Of a stretch of 64,000 bases of DNA, positions 41,395 through 50,425 are shown in pieces. A program made the translations under genes and the position numbers. The stretch is from JAXMHB01 sp046346965 (GTDB lineage: Bacteria > Pseudomonadota > Gammaproteobacteria > Xanthomonadales > SZUA-5), in contig JAXMHB010000015.1 of assembly GCA_046346965.1 (NCBI GenBank), positions 1 to 64,000 of the forward strand, given 5' to 3'. How positions within the stretch are numbered: position 1 is the stretch's first letter; each line of letters begins with the position of its first letter. The notes below the pieces were generated by a model, which ran no database searches, was not told the origin of the DNA, and worked only from the letters and a program-made list of their open reading frames with translations.

Positions 41395-41670
41395 ATGAGC
41401 AAGTCCACTCTGTCCACCCTGATCATCGCCATCATGTGCACGCTGTGCCTGAGTTCGGTGGCCCACGTCGCCCGTGTACAGGCAGCGCCTGCTGCGGCGT
41501 CGACATCGATCTCCGACCAGGCCGCTGCGGCCGTGGCGACGGTCATGCTCGAACCGGCATCCAGCCGGTCGCCATCCGCGGTTGATCAGGCCGCGCAAGC
41601 AGCGGGTGAAGCGATCAGCAGCGTCGAGATGCCCTTCTTTTCCTTCGGCGGCGCGACGCGCTCGGAGTGA
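41395..41670 (+). CDS. Small secreted protein heading the GntR/ABC operon
   Basis: 91 residues with an N-terminal signal peptide (hydrophobic LIIAIMCTLCLSSV, probable cleavage after VQA near residue 30). The mature 60 residues are Ala/Ser-rich and lack cysteines or a known domain. A GGAG ribosome site precedes the ATG. It sits between the operator dyad and gntR, so it is the first gene controlled by the repressor. No function can be assigned. Confidence 0.7.
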   Translation: MSKSTLSTLIIAIMCTLCLSSVAHVARVQAAPAAASTSISDQAAAAVATVMLEPASSRSPSAVDQAAQAAGEAISSVEMPFFSFGGATRSE

Positions 41671-41675
41671 CTCCG

Positions 41676-42032
41676 ATGGGACCTGTGTGGAACGACTCGG
41701 TTCCGATCTATCGCCAGCTGCGCGACCTGATCGTCGCCATGATCCTGGATGGCGCACTGAAGGAAGGCGAAGCGGCGCCTTCGGTGCGGCAGGTGGCGGT
41801 GGATTACCAGATCAACCCGCTGACGGTGTCCAAGGCCTACCAGGATCTGGTCGACGAGGACCTGCTGGAAAAGCGCCGCGGGCTGGGATTGTTCGTCCGT
41901 GAGGGCGCGCGCGCACGGCTGCTGGGCCTGGAACGCGAGCGCTTTCTGCGCGAGGAATGGCCGCAACTACGGGCGCGCATCGCGCGACTGGAACTGGATA
42001 TGCATGCACTACTGAAGACGGGGGCCGAATGA
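41676..42032 (+). CDS. GntR family transcriptional regulator, YtrA subfamily
   Basis: A 118-residue repressor with an N-terminal winged helix (PIYRQLRDLIVAMILDGALKEGEAAPSVRQVAVDYQINPLTVSKAYQDL) and only a short C-terminal helix pair, the mark of the YtrA subfamily. These are nearly always the first gene of ABC-exporter operons and repress them, often responding to envelope stress or peptide antibiotics. ATG 41676 has GGAG eight bases upstream; GTG 41667 is an alternative start. Overlaps the ATPase gene by ATGA. Confidence 0.92.
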   Translation: MGPVWNDSVPIYRQLRDLIVAMILDGALKEGEAAPSVRQVAVDYQINPLTVSKAYQDLVDEDLLEKRRGLGLFVREGARARLLGLERERFLREEWPQLRARIARLELDMHALLKTGAE

Positions 42033-42886
42033 ACGCGGTGATCGAATCCACCGGGCTGAGCAAGCGCTACAAGGACAAGATGGCGTTGAATCGATGCGAC
42101 TTTCGCGTCGAGACCGGCCGCATCGTCGGGCTGATCGGGCCCAATGGGGCCGGCAAGACCACCGCGCTGAAGGCCATTCTGGGCCTGACGTCCTACGAGG
42201 GACGCCTGTCCGTCCTCGGCCTCGATCCTTTCACCCAGCGCCACCAGCTGATGCAGGACGTCTGCTTCATTGCTGATGTGGCGATCCTGCCGCGCTGGAT
42301 CCGCGTGCGCGAGGCGATCGCCTACGTGGAAGGCGTGCATCCGCGCTTCGATCGCGCCAAGTGCGAGCGCTTTCTGGCGGCCACGCAGATCAAGCCGCAC
42401 AGCCGCGTGCGCGAGCTGAGCAAAGGCATGATCGCGCAGCTGCATCTGGCGCTGGTGATGGCAATCGACGCGCGCCTGCTGATCCTGGATGAACCGACCC
42501 TGGGCCTCGACATCCTCTATCGCCGACGCTTCTACGAGCAGTTGCTGAACGACTACTTCGATGAGACGCGGACCATTCTGGTGACCACGCATCAGGTCGA
42601 GGAAATCGAGCACATCCTGACCGATCTCTTGTTCATCAAGGACGGCGGCATCGCGCTGGCGGCCAGCATGGACGAGGTAGCCGAGCGCTATTGCCAGGTG
42701 CTGGTGGGCGCTGATCGCATCGAGGCGGCGCGGGCGCTGCAGCCAATCTCCGAACGCAAGATGCTGGGCAAGAGCGTGTTTCTGTACGACCGCCTGCCGC
42801 GCGAGCGCGCCCAGCAGTTGGGCGAGGTGCATCAGGTCGGGGTGGCGGATCTGTTTGTGGCAGTCATGGGCGGAGGTGTGGCGTGA
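42029..42886 (+). CDS. ABC transporter ATP-binding protein
   Basis: A 285-residue ABC ATPase. Walker A is GPNGAGKT; the signature is LSKGM (LSGGQ-like); Walker B is LLILDEPTLGLD; H-loop VTTHQ. The C-terminal 70 residues after the ATPase core are typical of exporters regulated by YtrA-type proteins. It works with the membrane subunit encoded by the next, overlapping gene (GTGA). Confidence 0.95.
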   Translation: MNAVIESTGLSKRYKDKMALNRCDFRVETGRIVGLIGPNGAGKTTALKAILGLTSYEGRLSVLGLDPFTQRHQLMQDVCFIADVAILPRWIRVREAIAYVEGVHPRFDRAKCERFLAATQIKPHSRVRELSKGMIAQLHLALVMAIDARLLILDEPTLGLDILYRRRFYEQLLNDYFDETRTILVTTHQVEEIEHILTDLLFIKDGGIALAASMDEVAERYCQVLVGADRIEAARALQPISERKMLGKSVFLYDRLPRERAQQLGEVHQVGVADLFVAVMGGGVA

Positions 42887-43854
42887 ACCTGTCGGTGCGT
42901 ACGTTCAAGACCTTGATTCAACGCGAGATGTGGGAGCACCGCGGCGCCTTTCTGTACACCCCGCTGATCGTCGCCGGCGTGCTGACGCTGCTGCTGTTGA
43001 TGAGCGCCGGCAGCATGAGCTTCTGGCAGTTCAAGATCGATGGCGTCGAGGCGATGACCGCGGGCGCGCTCAAGCTGGCGGAAACCCAGATCCCGGCCGA
43101 GCAACTGGAAGCCGGCGTCACCGGCTCGCTGTGGGGCACCGCCATCCTGTGGCAGTCGGTGATGTTCATCGTGCTGTTCTTCTTCTGCATCGGCACGCTC
43201 TATGACGACCGCCGCGACCGCAGCGTGCTGTTCTGGAAGTCGATGCCGGTGTCGGATCTGGAAACCGTGATCAGCAAGCTGGCGATGGCGCTGGTGGTGG
43301 CACCGCTGCTGATGATCGCCGGCATGATCGTCGGCCAGATCTTGCTGCTGCTGATCAGCGGTTTGATCCTGCTGGCGCACGGCGGCAGTCCCTGGAAGCT
43401 GATCTGGTCGCACGCCCATCCCTTCTCCGTGTGGGGCCAGTTTCTGGCGGTGCAGGGCGTGCAGGCGCTGTATCTGCTGCCGCTGTACGGCTGGTTGATG
43501 CTGGCCGGCGCCTTTGCCCGCGGCAAGCCTTTCCTGTGGGCGGTGCTGCCGCCGGTGGTGTTCGCGATCATCGAATCCTTCGTCGGCTTCACCGCGAATT
43601 TCTCGATCAGCAAGGTGATCTGGGAGTTCATCCTGCGGCGGCTGGCCTCCGGCTTCGCGCCGATCTCCTTCTCGGCGAATTTTGGCGATCACAACGTGCA
43701 GTCCGGCTTCTCCGGCACCCGTTTTGCCGCCGACTTCGCGGATGTGATGAACCGCCTGATGAGTGCCGATTTGTGGATAGGCGTGGCGATCGGCGTGGCC
43801 TTCCTGGCAGCGGCGGTGTACCTGCGCCGCTATCGCGACGAGTCCACCAGTTGA
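42883..43854 (+). CDS. ABC transporter permease
   Basis: A 323-residue inner-membrane protein with about six helices: one near 24-40, a pair spanning 110-200 separated by the cytoplasmic KSMPVSD loop, and helices near 215-245 and 290-315. KSMPVSDLETVISK is the coupling-type loop seen in ABC-2 permeases of this operon type. The start is GTG overlapping the ATPase stop. Substrate unknown. Confidence 0.9.
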   Translation: MNLSVRTFKTLIQREMWEHRGAFLYTPLIVAGVLTLLLLMSAGSMSFWQFKIDGVEAMTAGALKLAETQIPAEQLEAGVTGSLWGTAILWQSVMFIVLFFFCIGTLYDDRRDRSVLFWKSMPVSDLETVISKLAMALVVAPLLMIAGMIVGQILLLLISGLILLAHGGSPWKLIWSHAHPFSVWGQFLAVQGVQALYLLPLYGWLMLAGAFARGKPFLWAVLPPVVFAIIESFVGFTANFSISKVIWEFILRRLASGFAPISFSANFGDHNVQSGFSGTRFAADFADVMNRLMSADLWIGVAIGVAFLAAAVYLRRYRDESTS

Positions 43855-43886
43855 TACGGGCTGCCGGGCGGCGCACGCCGCCCGGC

Positions 43887-44741
43887 TCAACCCGGTGTGC
43901 GCCCGCCGCTGGCGCGCTCGTGTCCCCCCAAGTCGCGCTCGCTGCGCACCGCCGCAAATCCCGCCGCCTGCAGCGCCGCCCGCACCGCCGGCGCCTGATC
44001 CCAGCCGTGTTCCAGCCATAGCCAGCCGCCGGCGCGCAACACGCGGCGGGCCTGATCGATCAACGTGCGCAGATCCGCCAGCCCGTCTTCGCCCGCCACC
44101 AGTGCCGAGCGCGGCTCGCCGCCGCGCGCCAACTCAGCCAGATGCGGATCGTGCTCGTCGATGTAAGGTGGATTCGAGAGGATCAAGTCCACGCTGTCCG
44201 CCTGCAGCGCCTGCAGCCAGTCGCCGCGCCAGAACTGCACCGGGGCGCCGAGCGCGCGCGCGTTGGCCTGCGCCACCTGCAGCGCGGCGGCGCTGTAGTC
44301 GCTGGCGTGCACGGTCGCTTGCGGGCGCTCCAGCGCAAAGCTGATCGCCAGCGCGCCGCTGCCGGTGCCGGCATCCACCACCGTGCCAGCGCGCCCGATG
44401 GGCCAGCAGCCGAGCGCCGCCTCCAGCAGACATTCGCTGTCGGCGCGCGGGATCAGCACTGCCGGTGTCACCTGGAAGGGGCGCCCGTAGAACTCGCGCT
44501 CGCCGGTCAGATAGGCGTGCGCCTCGCCGGCGCAGCGCCGCTGCCACAGCGCCTGAAAGCGCGCGGCCGCCTGCGCCTCGACCGGATCGCGCAGTCGCGC
44601 GTACAAACCGGCGCGACTCAGGCCGAGCACGTGCAGCAACAGCCATTCGGCATCGTCGCGGACCAGGTCTGGCGCCTGCGCCAGCGCCTCGCGCAGCAGC
44701 GCATCCCAGTGCGCGGGCGGATCGGATTCACGCTTGATCAA
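43887..44741 (-). CDS. prmC: Release factor N5-glutamine methyltransferase
   Basis: A 284-residue SAM methyltransferase that methylates the GGQ glutamine of RF1 and RF2. N-terminal helical domain, REFYGRPFQVTPAVLIPRADSE, motif I DAGTGSGALAISFA, and catalytic NPPY in LILSNPPYIDEHD. The gene begins with TTG (44741); GGAT is nine bases upstream and no ATG/GTG fits better. Its substrate RF1 is encoded at 4302-5390 rather than adjacent. Confidence 0.95.
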   Translation of the reverse strand: MIKRESDPPAHWDALLREALAQAPDLVRDDAEWLLLHVLGLSRAGLYARLRDPVEAQAAARFQALWQRRCAGEAHAYLTGEREFYGRPFQVTPAVLIPRADSECLLEAALGCWPIGRAGTVVDAGTGSGALAISFALERPQATVHASDYSAAALQVAQANARALGAPVQFWRGDWLQALQADSVDLILSNPPYIDEHDPHLAELARGGEPRSALVAGEDGLADLRTLIDQARRVLRAGGWLWLEHGWDQAPAVRAALQAAGFAAVRSERDLGGHERASGGRTPG

Positions 44742-44803
44742 CTGGCTGTCATCCAGAGCACCCTCGAGGCCGACTATGCTCGCCGCTTCCTGATCGCCGT
44801 GCC

Positions 44804-45592
44804 ATGACCATGCGCCTGTTTGCCGCTGCCTTGCTGCTGCTCTTGCTGCCGACCCTGGCTTTTGCCTGGGGACAGAGCGGCCATCGACTGGTGGCTGAAC
44901 TGGCGGCGCAGGCGCTGACGCCCGCCGCGCGCGACGAAGTTGAGCGTCTGCTGGCCGGCGAGCCCGAGCCGACGCTGGCGGGTGTCTCGACCTGGGCCGA
45001 CGAGGTGCGCGACAGCCCCGAATACCGCTGGACCACGCCGCTGCACTGGGTGAACTTCCCGGCCGGCCAGTGCCGCTACGCCGCCAGCAAGGTGTGCCCG
45101 GACGGGCTCTGCGTGGTGGCCGCCATCGAGCGCTACCGGCAGCAGTTGGCCGACCGCACGCAGCCGCTGGCTCAGCGCCGCATTGCGCTCAAGTTCCTGG
45201 TGCATTTCGTCGGCGACGTGCATCAGCCGCTGCATGCCGGCTACGCCGCCGACCGCGGCGGCAACCAGTTTCAAATCAGCTATTTGCGCGAGGGCTGGAA
45301 TCTGCACTCGGTGTGGGATTCGCTACTGATCGACAGCCTGAAGCTGAGTGTTCCCGAGTACCTTGCACGGCTGCAAACACTCCCCCTGCCCGCGACCGAC
45401 CCGCACAGCACGCCCGCGCGCTGGGCCGAGGAGTCTTGCGACGTGGTGCAACGGGTGGACTTCTATCCGCCCAAGCACAAGATCACCGGCCGCTACCTGG
45501 AGCAGAAGCGCCCGCTGGCCGATCAGCGCCTGCGCCTCGCCGGCCGTCGTCTGGCTACGCTGCTGAACGCGACGCTGGGCGCCGCGCCGTAG
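44804..45592 (+). CDS. S1/P1-type zinc nuclease
   Basis: 262 residues with a signal peptide ending AFA|W. The mature protein would start at W22, which in P1-type nucleases supplies a zinc ligand through its N-terminus. Other zinc-site motifs are GQSGHRLVAE, HFVGDVHQPLHAGY and HSVWDSLL. The enzymes cut single-stranded nucleic acids and release 5' nucleotides outside the cell or in the periplasm. It is monocistronic and convergent with yaeQ, separated by an inverted repeat element. Confidence 0.93.
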   Translation: MTMRLFAAALLLLLLPTLAFAWGQSGHRLVAELAAQALTPAARDEVERLLAGEPEPTLAGVSTWADEVRDSPEYRWTTPLHWVNFPAGQCRYAASKVCPDGLCVVAAIERYRQQLADRTQPLAQRRIALKFLVHFVGDVHQPLHAGYAADRGGNQFQISYLREGWNLHSVWDSLLIDSLKLSVPEYLARLQTLPLPATDPHSTPARWAEESCDVVQRVDFYPPKHKITGRYLEQKRPLADQRLRLAGRRLATLLNATLGAAP

Positions 45593-45600
45593 GGAGGCTC

Positions 45601-46018
45601 TTGCCAAACATGGGTGCGTGGAGCCAGGAGCGGGGGTCAGGGGTCGGGGGGCCAACACTGCAGCACTTGCGTGGCACTGTCGTCAGTTTGTGGAACGAGT
45701 AAGCGCGCCCAGAGCGAGGACGGGACTCTGAGCAAGTATCGTGGCCGCGACGGCAGCTGAATCGGTCTCCAGCGAGGGTGAGTGCCGACAGCATGCGGCG
45801 CGTCGGCACGAACGCCTGCGAACTTGTTCGCGGGCCGGAGGGCCCACCATTCAGCCCCGTCCCGAAGGGTTGCGAGACTTGTTCATAGTCGCTGTCTCGC
45901 CTACGGCGCGCTTACTCGATCTGCAAACTGGCGACAGTGCAACGCAGGCGCCGCATGGCTGGTCCCCCGCCCCTTGACCCCCGCCCCGCTTTTTCCCCTA
46001 CGCATCCATGTTTGGCAA
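45601..46018. repeat. Inverted pair of the dispersed 3'-end element
   Basis: The 436-base gap between two convergent genes holds no gene. The left arm (45601-about 45725) and right arm (46018 back to about 45895) are two copies of the element in opposite orientation. Both have TTGCCAAACATGG.TGCGT, a GGGGTCA.GGG.CGGGGG tract, GCACTGTCG..AGTTTG and CGAGTAAGCGCGCC. The core 45726-45894 contains small hairpins (CCGAC...GTCGG, GGGCC/GGCCC). Each arm starts within about 10 bases of a stop codon. Confidence 0.85.
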
Positions 46019-46028
46019 CAGAGCTTCC

Positions 46029-46562
46029 CTAACGCCCCAGCCACTCCGGCGTCAGGCTCAGGCTCTCGGCGCTGCTCAGCACCTGCAGGTCGCCATCCTG
46101 GATCAGACACTGCAGACGCAGCGAGCGCGCGTACAGCCGGTCGAGGCCGGCATCGCCGGGCAGGCTGAGCACGCGCAGATTGCTGCAGCGCGCGAGCGCC
46201 GAGCGGTTTTTCTCCCACCACAAGGCAAAGGCGCGGCCGCTGTAGCCGACGACGACGACCTCGCGCGCACGCCCGCAGGCACGCCGCACGCGCGCCTCGT
46301 CGGGCTGGCCGAGCATGATCCACTGCTCGATCTCGCCGCTCAGCGAGCGCCGCCACAAATCGGCCTCGTCCTCGACTGCCGATCCGCGCCCGAACTCCAG
46401 CGCCGGATCGGCAAACAGCGCGAAGGCGAGCACCCGCGCGATCACGCGCTCCTCGGTTTCCGAGGCCTGCTGCGCCAGCGTCAGCGCGTGGCTGGCGTAG
46501 TAATGGCGGTCCATGTCGCTGATCTCCAGCTCCACCTTGACCACCCGCGCGCCGGTGCTCAT
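46029..46562 (-). CDS. yaeQ: YaeQ family protein
   Basis: A 177-residue protein of the PD-(D/E)xK nuclease-fold family. Recognised by VKVELEISDMDRHYYASHALTLAQQASETEERVIARVLAFALFAD, the DEADLW and GQPDEARVRRACGRAREVVV blocks, ALWWEKN, and the C-terminal LQCLIQDGDLQVL. YaeQ from E. coli and Salmonella suppresses rfaH-type defects in some assays, but its reaction is unknown. The start overlaps the upstream gene's stop (ATGA). A much longer open frame continues upstream but only overlaps the M20 gene. Confidence 0.92.
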   Translation of the reverse strand: MSTGARVVKVELEISDMDRHYYASHALTLAQQASETEERVIARVLAFALFADPALEFGRGSAVEDEADLWRRSLSGEIEQWIMLGQPDEARVRRACGRAREVVVVGYSGRAFALWWEKNRSALARCSNLRVLSLPGDAGLDRLYARSLRLQCLIQDGDLQVLSSAESLSLTPEWLGR

Positions 46563-47827
46563 CGCTGCAACGCCTGATCGACTACCGACAGCATGCTGCC
46601 CACGCCGATCGCCAGCGCGTCCTCGTCCAGGTTGAACTTGGGCGAATGGTTGGACGCCGCCTTGCGCGCATCCTGGCCCTTGGGCGTGGCGCCGACGAAG
46701 TAGTAGAAGCCCGGGACTTCCTCGGCGAAGTAGGCAAAGTCCTCGGCCACCGTCGACATCGGGATCTCGATGACCTGATCGACGCCGGCGCTGGCCGCGA
46801 GCGCCGGGCGCAGCCGCTCGGTCAGCGCAACATCGTTGCGGGTCACCAGCGTGTGCTGCGCGAAACTGACCTCGGCGCTGGCGCCATGGGCTTGCGCGGT
46901 GTGCTCGGCGATGCGGCGGATATCGGCGTAGATCGCATCGCGCGTCTCGGTTTCGAAGCTGCGCACGGTGCCGATCATCTCGACCCGATCCGGGATGATG
47001 TTGTAGCGAATGCCGCCCTTGATTGCGCCGACCGAGACCACCGCCGGCGAGCGCGTGATGTCCACGCGCCGCGCCACGATGCTCTGCAGGCCATCGACGA
47101 TGCGCGCGGCGGCCAGCACCGGATCGACGCCGCCCCAGGGCCGCGAGCCGTGTGTCTGGACCCCGCCGACGACGATCTTGAAAGAGTCGGACTCGGCCAT
47201 GAAGGGTCCGCCGCGCACGCCCAGCGTGCCCACGTTCATGGTCGAAAACACGTGCAGACCGAGCACCAGATCGGGTTTGCGCGGCGGCGCGAAGGCGCCC
47301 TCCTTCAGCATCAGCGGCGCACCGCCCTCCTCGCCCTCGGGCGGTCCTTCCTCGGCCGGCTGGAACAGGAACAGGATCGAGCCCTGCAGCGTATCGCGAC
47401 GCGCAGCCAGCGCGCTGGCGACCCCCATCAGCATGGCGGTGTGCGCATCGTGGCCGCAGGCGTGCATGACCCCGACGCGCTCTCCGCGGAACTCGGCCTC
47501 GACGGTCGAGGCAAAGGGCAGATCGACCTCCTCGCGCACCGGCAGCGCGTCCATGTCGGCGCGGATGGCGATCAGCGGCCGCTCCTGGGCGCCGCGCAGA
47601 TAGCCGACCACGCCGGTATGGGCCACGCCGCTGCGCACCTCGATGCCGAGGCCGCGCAGGTGCTCGGCGACGATGCCGGCGGTGCGCGTCTCGCGGTTGC
47701 CGAGCTCCGGATGCTGGTGGAAATCGCGCCGCCAGCTGCGCACCTGCTCGATCAGGGCCGGATCCGGCGGCGCTGCCGCGGCGCCGGCTGCCAGCAGCAA
47801 AGCCAGTCCTGCCATGGACATCCGCAT
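46559..47827 (-). CDS. M20 family amidohydrolase (peptidase M20D type), secreted
   Basis: 422 residues. A signal peptide (AGLALLLAAGAAAA) precedes a catalytic domain with RRDFHQHPELGNRE, the metal-site Asp in IRADMDALP, MHACGHDAHTAML and the catalytic Glu pair in FQPAEEGPPEGEEGG. The middle lid domain includes THGSRPWGGVDP. The family covers hippurate hydrolases and N-acyl-amino-acid amidohydrolases. The start ATG 47827 has GGGGAG upstream. Confidence 0.93.
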   Translation of the reverse strand: MRMSMAGLALLLAAGAAAAPPDPALIEQVRSWRRDFHQHPELGNRETRTAGIVAEHLRGLGIEVRSGVAHTGVVGYLRGAQERPLIAIRADMDALPVREEVDLPFASTVEAEFRGERVGVMHACGHDAHTAMLMGVASALAARRDTLQGSILFLFQPAEEGPPEGEEGGAPLMLKEGAFAPPRKPDLVLGLHVFSTMNVGTLGVRGGPFMAESDSFKIVVGGVQTHGSRPWGGVDPVLAAARIVDGLQSIVARRVDITRSPAVVSVGAIKGGIRYNIIPDRVEMIGTVRSFETETRDAIYADIRRIAEHTAQAHGASAEVSFAQHTLVTRNDVALTERLRPALAASAGVDQVIEIPMSTVAEDFAYFAEEVPGFYYFVGATPKGQDARKAASNHSPKFNLDEDALAIGVGSMLSVVDQALQR

Positions 47828-47957
47828 CAATGCTCTCCCCGCCTGTAAAACCCGCAGCATGCAAGCTTCAGCGCCCAGGCGCCAGCCGGTCACGACGGGC
47901 CCAACATTCAGCGCCGCTGTGCCAGCATGCGCCCACCCCGTATCCCTGCGATTGCCC

Positions 47958-48794
47958 ATGCAAGTCGACCATCTGCCCAGCCTGGCCGGCGAATACTGGC
48001 GCGCTCTGGCGCACGCCAAGCCAGGACTCGCTTACGACCAGCCGATTCCGCGCGTGGAGCTCACGGTGGCGACGCTGCAGATCGATGCCGCCGCGCTGGC
48101 GCGCTATCGCAGCTTCGTCGGCAGCAGCGAGGCCTTTCCGCTGGCCTATGCCTATGTGCTGGCGCAGCCGGCGCATTTCCATCTGATCAATGATCCAGCC
48201 TTCCCGGTACGCGCGGTGGGGCTGGTGCACGCCGACAATCGCATCCTGCGGCTGCAGGAGATTGAGCCGACGGCGCCGCTGGCGTTGTCAGTCAGCGTCA
48301 GCGGCGAGCGCGTGCGCCGCCGTGGCCGCGAGTTCACGCTGCGTACGCTGTACACCCAGCATGGGCAAACGGTGATCGAGATGGACAGCGGCTGCTTCAC
48401 CCGCGTGCGCGGGGCGCCCCGCGGCGAGAGCGTCGCGCCCGAATCTGCGCCCGAGCCCGTGCTGGCCGGCGAGCGCGTCGCCGAGCTGCGCTTCGCCGCG
48501 CATTTCGGGCGCCGTTACGCGCGCGTGTCCGGCGACTACAACCCGATCCACCTGGCCGGCTGGCTGGCGCGGCCCTTCGGCTTCCGCCGCGCCATCGCTC
48601 ACGGCGTCGGCATCATGGCGCGCATCGACGCCGAACTCGGGCGGGGCAGCCAGACACGCGAACTCAGCGTGCGCTTCCGCCGGCCGGTAGAACTTCCCGG
48701 CAACACCGTGCTGCATCGCTGCAGTCAGGATCCGGCGGCCTTCGTGTTACTGGATCCCAACGGCCGCGAACTGGTGTGCGGGCAGCGGCGTTGA
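47958..48794 (+). CDS. MaoC-like hotdog acyl dehydratase-family protein
   Basis: A 278-residue double-hotdog protein. The C-terminal half has the hydratase-2 signature: ARVSGDYNPIHLAGWLARPFGFRRAIAHGVGIMA, with the Asp/His pair (D-x4-H) and HG motif. The N-terminal half (about 1-130) resembles a second, degenerate hotdog. Likely acts on acyl thioesters; the substrate is unknown. Divergent from the M20 gene with about 130 bases between. Confidence 0.85.
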   Translation: MQVDHLPSLAGEYWRALAHAKPGLAYDQPIPRVELTVATLQIDAAALARYRSFVGSSEAFPLAYAYVLAQPAHFHLINDPAFPVRAVGLVHADNRILRLQEIEPTAPLALSVSVSGERVRRRGREFTLRTLYTQHGQTVIEMDSGCFTRVRGAPRGESVAPESAPEPVLAGERVAELRFAAHFGRRYARVSGDYNPIHLAGWLARPFGFRRAIAHGVGIMARIDAELGRGSQTRELSVRFRRPVELPGNTVLHRCSQDPAAFVLLDPNGRELVCGQRR

Positions 48795-48878
48795 GGGCGC
48801 GCGCGATGATGTCCGCTTCCTGGGCGAAGCGCGTTTTCCCCAGGGGACCGCATCCGCGGCCATGCCCCTGACGATTCC

Positions 48879-49298
48879 ATGCACGCCGACACCATTGCCC
48901 TGATCCGCAGCAGCTACGACCGCTTTTCCGCCCATCCCGCCGAGGCCGCGCGCGCCTTCTACCGCGAACTCTTCATCCTCGACCCGCGCCTGCGCACGCT
49001 GTTCGTCGGCGACCTGGAACGCCAGGGCGACAAGTTGATGCACATGCTGAGCGCCGCCGTGCGCCTGCTCGACCGCCCGGAGCGGCTGTTGCCGGTGCTG
49101 GAAGAACTCGGTCGCCGCCACCGCGGCTATGGCGTCGTCGACAGCGACTACGACACCGTCGGCTACGCCCTGATCCGCGCGCTCGAAACCCGACTCGGCA
49201 GCGCCTTCGACCAGGACACGCGCTATGCCTGGGTCGATCTCTACAAACTGGTCGCCAGCACCATGCGCAAGGCCGCGGCGACGCCGCTGGCGGCCTAG
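48879..49298 (+). CDS. Single-domain globin
   Basis: A 139-residue haem protein of the flavohaemoglobin-type globin lineage without the reductase part. The proximal (F8) histidine is H81 in GRRHRGYGV, and Y28 (FYRELF) sits at the B10 position typical of NO-dioxygenating or O2-tight globins. The rest (LETRLGSAFDQDTRYAWVDLYKLVASTM) matches helices G-H. Likely involved in oxygen or NO chemistry; with no adjacent reductase its reducing partner is unknown. Confidence 0.88.
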   Translation: MHADTIALIRSSYDRFSAHPAEAARAFYRELFILDPRLRTLFVGDLERQGDKLMHMLSAAVRLLDRPERLLPVLEELGRRHRGYGVVDSDYDTVGYALIRALETRLGSAFDQDTRYAWVDLYKLVASTMRKAAATPLAA

Positions 49299-49375
49299 TG
49301 CTTGGGTGCAAACGCGGGTAGAGGGGCGGGGGGCGGGGGACCAACACGGCTGCATTTGCGCCGCACTGTCGGCGG
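49299..49375 (+). repeat. Partial copy of the dispersed 3'-end element
   Basis: Directly after the globin stop: TTGGGTGCAAACGCGGGTAG, GGGGCGGGGGGCGGGGGACCAACAC, GCGCCGCACTGTCGGCGG. These match the middle of the copies at 45601 and 62110 but with more divergence. Confidence 0.65.
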
Positions 49376-49437
49376 TACCGATTGCTGCAGCCGCAAGCGC
49401 ACAAGGTGAGCCCTGGGCTCCCCCACAATGCCTCCAA

Positions 49438-50328
49438 TCAGTGAGCCTGAATCCAGCCCGCCAGCGTCTGCACCAGCTGCGGCATCCACCAGGCCGGCAG
49501 GTCGTGGCCGAGGCCGTCGATGATCTGGACTTTGGCGGCAGGGATCGCTGCCGCCAGCTGCTGCGCCGCTGCCACCGGCACCAGCGGATCGGCGGCGCCG
49601 TGGAGGATCAGCGTCGGCGTGCGCAGCGCGCGCAGTCGGGCGCGGCGGTCGGGGTCGCTGACGATGGCCAGCAGCTGCCGCAAAGTGCCCTGCGGGCGAT
49701 AGGCGCGGCGCAGGGCCTGATCGAGGCCGTGGCGCAGGCGCTCGATCTCGACGGGCGCCTGATGCCGGCCGAGCGCGGTGAACAGCGCCAGAAAATGGTC
49801 CAGCCGCTGCTGGTGCGAGCTGCGCGTGTCCGGCGCCCGGAGCATGCGGCGCAGGACGCGCCATTCGGGGAACGGCGCCGCGCGCGGACCGGCGCTGCTG
49901 GACATCGACACCAGCGAGCGCACCCGCGCTGGCGCCAGCAGACAGAGCTCCTGCGCGATCATGCCGCCCATGCTGATGCCGGCGACATGAAAGCGCTCGA
50001 TGCCGAGCGCATCGCACAGCGCCAGCGTGTCCTGCGCCATGTCGATCAGCGTGTACGGCGCCGGCACCGGACGGTGCAACAGATAGCGCATGAAGGCGCG
50101 TGCGACCGGCATGCCGCTGCCCACCGCGCCGCTACCGGACTCGCCGATATCGCGATTGTCGAAGCTCAGCACGCGCAGTCCGCTTGCCACCAGTCCGTCC
50201 AGCAGCTCGGGCGGCCAGGCCACCCGCTGCATGCCGAGCCCCATGATCAACACCAGCACCGGGGCGCCTTCAGGGCCGGTCAGCTGGTAGTCCAGGTGCA
50301 AGCTGCGGTCGGGCAGATCGATGCGCAT
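49438..50328 (-). CDS. Alpha/beta hydrolase
   Basis: 296 residues with the full catalytic triad: nucleophile Ser in GISMGG, Asp in HGAADPLVP, His in GLGHDLP. The oxyanion region is LIMGLGMQ and strand-4 motif SFDNRDIGES. Similar to cytoplasmic esterases and haloperoxidase-like hydrolases. No signal peptide. Single gene, convergent with globin. Substrate not assignable. Confidence 0.88.
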   Translation of the reverse strand: MRIDLPDRSLHLDYQLTGPEGAPVLVLIMGLGMQRVAWPPELLDGLVASGLRVLSFDNRDIGESGSGAVGSGMPVARAFMRYLLHRPVPAPYTLIDMAQDTLALCDALGIERFHVAGISMGGMIAQELCLLAPARVRSLVSMSSSAGPRAAPFPEWRVLRRMLRAPDTRSSHQQRLDHFLALFTALGRHQAPVEIERLRHGLDQALRRAYRPQGTLRQLLAIVSDPDRRARLRALRTPTLILHGAADPLVPVAAAQQLAAAIPAAKVQIIDGLGHDLPAWWMPQLVQTLAGWIQAH

Positions 50329-50425
50329 GGGCGCTCCGGAGGCTGAGTAGGCCCAGTCTGACAGAGGCGAACGTCGGCCGTCGGCGCGGTTATGCTGCGG
50401 CCATCTCCGCGATGACGCCGCGCCG

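Noticed and set aside
46563..47864. N-terminal extension of yaeQ giving a 611-residue protein
   Set aside because: The extension is Arg/Gly-rich and lies wholly inside the M20 gene in another frame; YaeQ homology begins at the ATG at 46562.
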